Shown here: positions 58,834-64,000 of the stretch, in pieces
How the letters are laid out: the number at the start of each line of letters is the position of its first letter
How positions within the stretch are numbered: the first letter of the stretch is position 1
Origin: Streptomyces spinosisporus
Lineage (GTDB): Bacteria > Actinomycetota > Actinomycetes > Streptomycetales > Streptomycetaceae
Direction of reading: 5' to 3'
Assembly: GCF_022698145.1 (NCBI RefSeq)
Contig: NZ_JALDAX010000006.1
Coordinates: 124,001 to 188,000, forward strand
Length of the DNA: 64,000 nucleotides
Program-made: the position numbers and the translations under genes
The notes under the pieces: generated by a model
Seen by the model: the letters and a program-made list of their open reading frames with translations, nothing else
Told to the model about the DNA's origin: nothing
Database searches by the model: none

Positions 58834-59613
58834 TCACCACGTGGGGATCATGCCTCCGTCGATCACGAAATCGCTGCCGGTGATGTTGGCCGAGCGGTCC
58901 CCGGCCAGGAACAGGGCGAGGTCCGCCACCTCCCGGGGCGTGGTGAAGCGGCCGGTGACCATGGACGACCGCGCCTCGGCCACGATGTCCTCGGCAGTGG
59001 TGCCCACCGCGGCCGACACGGTGTCCGCCACTCCTCCCCCGCCGAGCCACAGATCCGTCTCCACCGGACCCGGGCTCACGGTGTTGACGCGGATGCCCTT
59101 GGGGCCGACCTCCTTGGACAGGGCCTTGGAGAAGGCGACGAGCGCGGCCTTGCCGGCGCTGTAGTCGATCACCAGGGGGTCGGGCAGGGTGGCGTTGACC
59201 GAGGCGATCGTGACGACCGAGCCCCGGCCCGCCGCGAGCATCAGTGGCAGCGCGGCTCGTGTGACGCGTACGGCGGCGAGGAGGTTCAGGTCGAGGGTGC
59301 GGCGCCACTCCTCGTCGGTCACCGTGAGGAAGCCGCCGGTGCGGGTCGGAGCCGTGCCGACGTTGTTGACGAGGACGTCCACCCGTCCCCGAGCGGCCTC
59401 GATGAGCCGCTCGGCCGCCCCCGGCTCGCCCAGGTCGACGGACACCCAGGTCACCGGGGCCTGCTCGGCCAGCACGTCCAGGTCCTTCGACGACGTACGG
59501 GACCCTGCGACCACGGTCGCTCCGGCCCCGGCCAGAGCCTGGGTCACCGCCAGCCCGATGCCCTTGCTCGCACCGGTGACGACGGCGGTCCTGCCCTGCA
59601 GTTCGTTGCCCAT
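58834..59613 (-). CDS. Classical short-chain dehydrogenase/reductase
   Basis: The 259-residue protein has the SDR cofactor motif TGASKGIG (residues 13-20), NNVG (83-86), catalytic Ser138, Tyr151-x3-Lys155 (YSAGK), and TVSPGPVETDLW after the active site; the end IDGGMIPTW is typical. The Arg in GSRTSSK favours NADPH. The substrate is unknown. The ATG at 59613 follows GAGGAG. The TetR fragment just to its right (58492-58797) may once have been its repressor, since TetR-SDR neighbours are common; this is inferred. Confidence 0.9.
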   Translation of the reverse strand: MGNELQGRTAVVTGASKGIGLAVTQALAGAGATVVAGSRTSSKDLDVLAEQAPVTWVSVDLGEPGAAERLIEAARGRVDVLVNNVGTAPTRTGGFLTVTDEEWRRTLDLNLLAAVRVTRAALPLMLAAGRGSVVTIASVNATLPDPLVIDYSAGKAALVAFSKALSKEVGPKGIRVNTVSPGPVETDLWLGGGGVADTVSAAVGTTAEDIVAEARSSMVTGRFTTPREVADLALFLAGDRSANITGSDFVIDGGMIPTW

Positions 59614-59932
59614 GACATCGGCTCCTCGAAGTGGGTGGGATCCCGGCACGCCCGGCAGGCGGCCCGGCCCGGCACCCACGGTGTCAGGCCCATCGCGGCG
59701 CTGCAGGGCGAATGCCTCGGCTCGTCCGCCGGGTGGCGCCCCCGGGCGAGCGGGCACACGCTGGTGAGGTGTGCGCCGGTGATCAGGAGACGACCCCGCG
59801 CACCGTGCACATCTGTCGCTGCGGCGACGTTTGCACGCGCCCGTCAGGGTCACCCCGCATACCGGGACGTGCCGGTCTCCCGATGACGTGGGACCGGCAC
59901 ACGACTGCCCCCGTACGACGAAAGGCAGATTG
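59614..59932. other. Divergent region between SDR and catalase genes
   Basis: No gene is seen in these 319 bp. A perfect inverted repeat at 59869-59900 lies in the catalase leader. GTTT and GGGTCA about 14 bp apart (59829-59852) loosely resemble a sigma-B-type promoter but match the consensus only in part. Confidence 0.55.
59869..59900. promoter_or_regulatory. Inverted repeat upstream of catalase
   Basis: GTGCCGGTC and GACCGGCAC (perfect 9-bp arms, 14-nt loop) end 32 bp before the catalase ATG. It could be an operator or an mRNA leader hairpin. Confidence 0.5.
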
Positions 59933-61450
59933 ATGACGGAAATCCCGCCCGCCACCACGACCGACTCCGGTGCCCCGGTCGAGAGCGACGAGCATTCGCT
60001 CACTGTGGGACCCGGGGGGCCGATCCTGCTGCAGGACGCCTATCTGATCGAGCAGATGGCGCAGTTCAACCGGGAGCGGATCCCCGAGCGGCAGCCGCAC
60101 GCCAAGGGCAGCGGCGCGTTCGGGCACTTCGAGGTGACCCACGACGTCAGCGCCTACACCAAGGCGGCCCTCTTCCAGCCGGGCACGCGCACGGACCTGG
60201 TCGTCCGCTTCTCGACCGTCGCGGGTGAGCGCGGCAGCCCGGACACCTGGCGCGACCCGCGCGGCTTCGCGGTGAAGTTCTACACCAGCGAGGGCAACTA
60301 CGACATGGTCGGCAACAACACGCCGGTGTTCTTCGTGAAGGACCCGATGAAGTTCCAGCACTTCATCCGCTCCCAGAAGCGCCGCGCCGACAACAACCTG
60401 CGCGACCACGACATGCAGTGGGATTTCTGGACGCTCTCCCCCGAGTCCGCCCACCAGGTCACCTGGCTGATGGGTGACCGCGGCATTCCGCGGACCTGGC
60501 GCCACATGAACGGCTACACCTCGCACACCTATATGTGGATCAACGCGGCGGGCGAGCGGTTCTGGGTGAAGTACCACTTCAAGACCGACCAGGGCATCGA
60601 GTGCTTCACGCAGCACGAGGCCGACCAGATGGCGGCGGCCGACACGGATTACCACACGCGTGATCTGTTCGAGCACATCCGCGACGGCGACTTCCCCAGC
60701 TGGACCCTCAAGGTGCAGGTGATGCCGTACGAGGACGCCGCGCACTACCGCTTCAACCCCTTCGACCTCACCAAGGTGTGGCCGCACGGCGACTACCCGC
60801 TCATCCCGGTCGGCAGGATGACGCTCGACCGCAATCCGACCGACAACCACGCCCAGATCGAGCAGGCGGCCTTCCAGCCCAACAATCTCGTCCCCGGCAT
60901 CGGCCCCAGCCCGGACCGCATGCTGCTGGCCCGGCTGTTCTCCTACGCGGACGCACACCGCCACCGCATCGGCGGCAACTACCAGCAGCTTCCGGTGAAC
61001 GCCCCCGTCGTCGACGTCCATACGTACTCCAAGGACGGGGCGATGGCGTACCGGAACACCACCGACCCGGTCTACGCCCCCAACTCCAAGGGCGGACCCG
61101 CGGCCGATAGCGCCCGCTACACCCCGCCCAGCTGGGAGGCGGACGGTGCGATCACCCGTGCCGCCTACGTCAGTCATCCCGAGGACGACGACTGGGGCCA
61201 GCCCGGCACGCTGGTGCGCGAGGTCATGGACGACGCCGCGCGCGATCGTCTGGTCGACAACGTCGTGGGGCATCTCCTCAACGGCGTGACGGAGCCTGTC
61301 CTCAAGCGCGCCTTCGAGTACTGGTCGAACATCGACAAGACCATCGGGGACCGCATCGCCCAGGGGGTGCGCGCCAAGGCCGGCGAGAAGGACCCAAAGG
61401 CCGCCGAGCAGGCCAACCCCGCGCGGAGCAGCATGCAGGACAAGGCCTGA
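59933..61450 (+). CDS. Heme catalase (small-subunit, clade 3 type)
   Basis: The 505-residue protein decomposes hydrogen peroxide to water and oxygen. It has the catalytic His56 (ERQPHAKGSGAFG), the distal Asn128/129 (MVGNNTPVFF) and the proximal heme ligand Tyr338 (RLFSYADAHRHRIG). Length and the short C-terminus fit small-subunit monofunctional catalases with NADPH-binding residues. The ATG at 59933 has AAAGGCAG upstream. It is monocistronic: a hairpin follows, and an inverted repeat precedes it. A CatR/Fur-type repressor is not encoded nearby. Confidence 0.95.
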   Translation: MTEIPPATTTDSGAPVESDEHSLTVGPGGPILLQDAYLIEQMAQFNRERIPERQPHAKGSGAFGHFEVTHDVSAYTKAALFQPGTRTDLVVRFSTVAGERGSPDTWRDPRGFAVKFYTSEGNYDMVGNNTPVFFVKDPMKFQHFIRSQKRRADNNLRDHDMQWDFWTLSPESAHQVTWLMGDRGIPRTWRHMNGYTSHTYMWINAAGERFWVKYHFKTDQGIECFTQHEADQMAAADTDYHTRDLFEHIRDGDFPSWTLKVQVMPYEDAAHYRFNPFDLTKVWPHGDYPLIPVGRMTLDRNPTDNHAQIEQAAFQPNNLVPGIGPSPDRMLLARLFSYADAHRHRIGGNYQQLPVNAPVVDVHTYSKDGAMAYRNTTDPVYAPNSKGGPAADSARYTPPSWEADGAITRAAYVSHPEDDDWGQPGTLVREVMDDAARDRLVDNVVGHLLNGVTEPVLKRAFEYWSNIDKTIGDRIAQGVRAKAGEKDPKAAEQANPARSSMQDKA

Positions 61451-61474
61451 CGGCCCGGCCGTCGGGCTGCCGCC

Positions 61475-61503
61475 ATCCGGCACCGGCGTTGTCAGTGCCG
61501 GAT
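61475..61503 (+). terminator. Hairpin after catalase
   Basis: Perfect 9-bp arms (ATCCGGCAC / GTGCCGGAT) with an 11-nt loop lie between the catalase stop and the SMI1 gene start at 61518. Confidence 0.65.
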
Positions 61504-61517
61504 GAGATTCTCTGGCC

Positions 61518-62129
61518 ATGAGCGGAGAGTCTTTCAACTGGCGTGTGTTCTGGCACGAGTTCCTGGGTCGTTGGCAGGAGGAGTGGGTTCCGCGCGACGA
61601 CCTGGACATGGAGGCGTACGAGGACGACGGAGAGACCGTCGTCCCTCCCGGCAGACCCGGTGCGGACGAGGCGGCGATCGCCGCGGCCGAGGAGCGGCTC
61701 GGACGGCGACTGCCGCCGTCGTACCGCGCGTTCCTGGCCGTGAGCGACGGCTGGCACGTGGATCAGACGGCCGGGATCTATCAGCTCGGCGGCGCTGCCG
61801 ACATCCGCTGGTTCGGGGACCCGCACGACATGACCTCGCTGTACGAGGAGAACCTGGGCGCCGACCCGCGCGAGGAGGAGGTGCGGCTGGCCGGGATGTG
61901 GAAGCGGGCGCTGCAGCTGGAGACCGACTCCGACATGTCGTACGCCCTGCTCGACCCCGGTGACGTCGGCCCGGACGGCGAATGGGCGCTGTACGTCTAC
62001 AAGGGCTGGGGTGGTGAACTGCCCGCCCGTTACCCGTCGTTCCGCGCGTACATGGAGGCCATGTACCGCCACTTCCACGCCGATCGGGCACAGGACAGCG
62101 ACTTCGTGAACGCGACCACGCGCGCCTAG
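61518..62129 (+). CDS. SMI1/KNR4 (SUKH)-family protein
   Basis: The 203-residue protein contains the SMI1/KNR4 core: DEAAIAAAEERLGRRLPPSY, RAFLAVSDGWHVDQTAG and later YALLDPGDVGPDGEWALYVY. SUKH-superfamily proteins often act as immunity proteins against nuclease or other polymorphic toxins, but many bacterial members have other roles and no toxin gene is adjacent. The ATG at 61518 has no good ribosome site. It is followed after 9 bp by a gene of unknown function that probably belongs to the same unit. Confidence 0.82.
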   Translation: MSGESFNWRVFWHEFLGRWQEEWVPRDDLDMEAYEDDGETVVPPGRPGADEAAIAAAEERLGRRLPPSYRAFLAVSDGWHVDQTAGIYQLGGAADIRWFGDPHDMTSLYEENLGADPREEEVRLAGMWKRALQLETDSDMSYALLDPGDVGPDGEWALYVYKGWGGELPARYPSFRAYMEAMYRHFHADRAQDSDFVNATTRA

Positions 62130-62138
62130 GACGCTCAT

Positions 62139-63434
62139 GTGGACGAGGCCCGGCTGCTCGCCCTGCGCGGACGCTACGAGGAGGCCCTGCCTCTGCTCGA
62201 GGAGGCCCGCTCCTTCGGACGACCGCGCAGCGCCGCCCTCTACGACCAACTGCGGCATTTCATGCGTCTGGACCAGGCCTGCGGTTACGGCTTCCTGGTC
62301 GCCGACCCGCTCTACCTGCCCGAGGTTCTGCCCGTCGAGGCCATGGCGCAGACGACCCGTCAACGGCGGCCGGGCGAGGACGACCACTGGCTGAGGATGA
62401 TGGCCGCCCGCGGAGTCCCCCAGGACAGTGCGGAGGCCGTGCTGAGCGCGATGCGGGACGGCAGTTATCGCTACGCACCGGACGGCCCGTGGGGTCGGGC
62501 CGTCAACGAGGCTCGGGAGATGGCCCGTTGGGGAGCCGGTGACGCCGCGTGGCGGGTGCTGCGGGCCGCGCTTCCACACTGGAGCGCTCCCGGGCCCCTG
62601 CTGATCGCCCCGGTCGGCCTGCTCTCCGATCCGGTCCTGGGCCCGCTGGTCACCCCCGAGCGTGGCCGGGAGATCCTCGCGACACCGCGGGACGGGCATG
62701 AGGGGCCGGCACCCGAGCCGGTGCCCGATCTCGACCCACCGGGTCTCGCCTGGCTCACCGAGACCGCGCCCAACCGGCAGGCGTTCGAAGGGTACCGATG
62801 CGTCTGGGTCGAGGGGGTCGACCCCACCCGGCTGCCCGCCCTGATCGGCGAGGACGGCGCCGAGCTGAGCGCGCCCGTCGACACTCGTATGGCGTTCTGG
62901 CGTGGGCCAAGGCCCCACCACCGGGAGGACCTGCAACCCTGGGAGGACCGGACGCTGGTCTCCGTCGGCCGCACCGCCGAAGGGTGGGCCTTCGCCTTTG
63001 ACGGCCACTCGTCCCGCTACCTCAACACGATGTTCGTGTCCCCCGCTCAGGCCGCCTCCGCGTCCGGCCGCGCGGTGGTGGTCTGGCGGGAGTCGAGACC
63101 CTCGGCCCCGGGCGGCCGGTCGGCGGCGTTCCACCTGTCGGTGGCCGAACGGGGCGTGGAGCTCTACGCGTTCACCGTGCGCGGTGCGGAGATCCAGCGC
63201 TCCGGCGAGATACCCGAGACCCTGGACCCCGCACGGCTCTTCCGCGCGGAAGACACCGAACAGGACGGCGAACTACGGATGTTGGAGGCCCTGCACACCG
63301 AACTCGGCCTTTCACTCCCCCGCTTCGCACTGACCCGAGGCAGGCTCCCCACCTTCACCACCTGCTCCTGGACCCGGGCACCCCGTGAGGGCGAGGTCTA
63401 CGCCACGCTCAGCTTCATACGCCACCGGCGCTGA
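62139..63434 (+). CDS. Large protein of unknown function next to a SUKH gene
   Basis: The 431-residue protein begins with a tetratricopeptide-like helix pair (EARLLALRGRYEEALPLLEE). A middle segment follows with LLSDPVLGPLVTPERGREIL, and then a C-terminal domain of mixed character (ALIGEDGAELSAPVDTRMAF, WAFAFDGHSSRYLNTMFVSP) that resembles the SMI1-linked modules of Streptomyces. The last third contains VELYAFTVRGAEIQRSGEIP. I do not recognise a catalytic motif. The GTG at 62139 starts nine bases after the SUKH gene stop, which suggests co-transcription. The two may form a paired immunity or sensing module, but this is speculative. Confidence 0.7.
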   Translation: MDEARLLALRGRYEEALPLLEEARSFGRPRSAALYDQLRHFMRLDQACGYGFLVADPLYLPEVLPVEAMAQTTRQRRPGEDDHWLRMMAARGVPQDSAEAVLSAMRDGSYRYAPDGPWGRAVNEAREMARWGAGDAAWRVLRAALPHWSAPGPLLIAPVGLLSDPVLGPLVTPERGREILATPRDGHEGPAPEPVPDLDPPGLAWLTETAPNRQAFEGYRCVWVEGVDPTRLPALIGEDGAELSAPVDTRMAFWRGPRPHHREDLQPWEDRTLVSVGRTAEGWAFAFDGHSSRYLNTMFVSPAQAASASGRAVVVWRESRPSAPGGRSAAFHLSVAERGVELYAFTVRGAEIQRSGEIPETLDPARLFRAEDTEQDGELRMLEALHTELGLSLPRFALTRGRLPTFTTCSWTRAPREGEVYATLSFIRHRR

Positions 63435-63455
63435 AGGGGGGTACCGGCGACCACC

Positions 63456-64000
63456 TCAGGCGATGCCCGTGCGGTGGATCGGGGTGCCGGAGCCCGTCAG
63501 CGGAGCGCCCGTTCCGCCGCGGCGGCTCGCGACGATCTCCGCCGCGATCGACACGGCCGTCTCCTCGGGGGTACGGCCGCCGAGGTAGAGGCCGATGGGC
63601 GAGCGCAAGCGGGCCAGTTCGGCGTCCGTCAGACCGGCTTCGCGCAGGCGGCGGTTGCGGTCGGCGTGGGTGCGCGATGAACCCATGGCACCCACGAACG
63701 CGACCGGCAGCCGCAGCGCGACCTCGAGCAGGGGCACGTCGAACTTGGCGTCGTGGGTGAGTACGCACAGCACGGTGCGGGCGTCGGTCGTGGTGCGGCG
63801 CAGATAGCGGTGCGGCCAGTCCACGACGATCTCGTCGGCCTCGGGGAAGCGCGCCCGGGTGGCGAAGACGGGCCGCGCGTCGCACACGGTGACGTGGTGG
63901 CCGAGGAACTTGCCCACCCTGACCAGCGCTGCCGCGAAGTCGATCGCGCCGAAGACGATCATCCGGGGTGGCGGCACGCTCGACTCGACCAGCAGGGTGA
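63456..64000 (-). CDS. XdhC-type molybdenum-enzyme maturation factor, partial at the right edge
   Basis: The frame runs from a TGA at 63456-63458 to the window end and is open there, so the start is outside. The visible C-terminal part is a Rossmann domain: MIVFGAIDFAAALVRVGKFL, HVTVCDARPVFATRARFPEA, VLCVLTHDAKFDVPLLEVAL, VAFVGAMGSSRTHADRNRRL and SPIGLYLGGRTPEETAVSIA. This is the XdhC/CoxI family, which inserts or sulfurates the molybdenum cofactor of xanthine dehydrogenase or CO dehydrogenase type enzymes. The enzyme it serves is not in the window. Confidence 0.85.
   Translation of the reverse strand, partial: TLLVESSVPPPRMIVFGAIDFAAALVRVGKFLGHHVTVCDARPVFATRARFPEADEIVVDWPHRYLRRTTTDARTVLCVLTHDAKFDVPLLEVALRLPVAFVGAMGSSRTHADRNRRLREAGLTDAELARLRSPIGLYLGGRTPEETAVSIAAEIVASRRGGTGAPLTGSGTPIHRTGIA

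Noticed and set aside
59829..59852. A sigma-B-type promoter before catalase
   Set aside because: GTTT and GGGTCA have acceptable spacing but the -10 part matches the GGGTAY consensus poorly, so it is only mentioned in the gap entry.

Overview
The window is high-GC actinobacterial DNA. Strong third-position GC bias, many GTG starts, twin-arginine and LPxTG-like (LAxTG) export signals, WhiB and SpoIIE-type regulators, and sugar ABC operons without their own ATPase all point to a Streptomyces chromosome, probably a catabolic or accessory stretch rather than the housekeeping core. No rRNA, tRNA, CRISPR array, intact insertion sequence or prophage was seen.

Layout. 1-9.4 kb: end of a sensor kinase, a secreted peptidoglycan-binding protein, a RibD/DHFR-like reductase, a Roadblock-like protein, a NarL-type two-component pair, a membrane protein, a Clp-N-repeat protein divergent from a small MerR-like regulator, and an NmrA-like oxidoreductase divergent from a TetR regulator. 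9.4-15.7 kb: two large secreted glycosidases (GH92 mannosidase type and GH95 fucosidase type). 15.8-18.2 kb: a second kinase/regulator pair with a membrane protein. 18.3-21.2 kb: small enzymes and a sortase-anchored surface protein. 21.3-29.3 kb: a LacI-controlled sugar importer operon (lacI, FAD oxidoreductase, binding protein, two permeases) divergent from a Tat-exported protein of unknown function. 29.3-37.6 kb: acetyltransferase, rifampin-phosphotransferase-like enzyme behind a rifamycin-associated-type element, a PAS/GAF/SpoIIE phosphatase, a type III polyketide synthase and an aldo/keto reductase. 37.9-46.3 kb: a beta-glucan-type polysaccharide locus (GH64, LacI, a GH5/GH2-like barrel enzyme, a DUF1996 protein and a beta-helix protein). 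Three of these proteins carry F5/8C binding modules (four modules in total), and the locus has three GAGCGCTC operators. 46.4-53.2 kb: NTF2/LysR and SDR genes, then a tight operon gntR, ADP-ribosylglycohydrolase, NCS1 permease, PfkB kinase. 53.4-64 kb: universal stress protein, NlpC/P60 hydrolase with a partner gene, WhiB protein, a rearrangement scar joining two 5'-truncated genes back to back, SDR, catalase, a SMI1/KNR4 protein with an unknown partner, and the end of an XdhC-like gene.

How it fits together. Two polysaccharide systems look complete enough to act as units: secreted enzymes cut and bind polymer, a solute-binding protein and permeases import sugar, and LacI repressors sense it. 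The GAGCGCTC sites link LacI (39493-40533), GH64, the DUF1996/barrel operon and probably the divergent beta-helix gene into one regulon. The 48.9-53.2 kb operon has uptake, glycosidic cleavage and phosphorylation steps, which suggests salvage of a ribosylated compound. All functional statements come from reading the sequence and recalling families; no database search was run.
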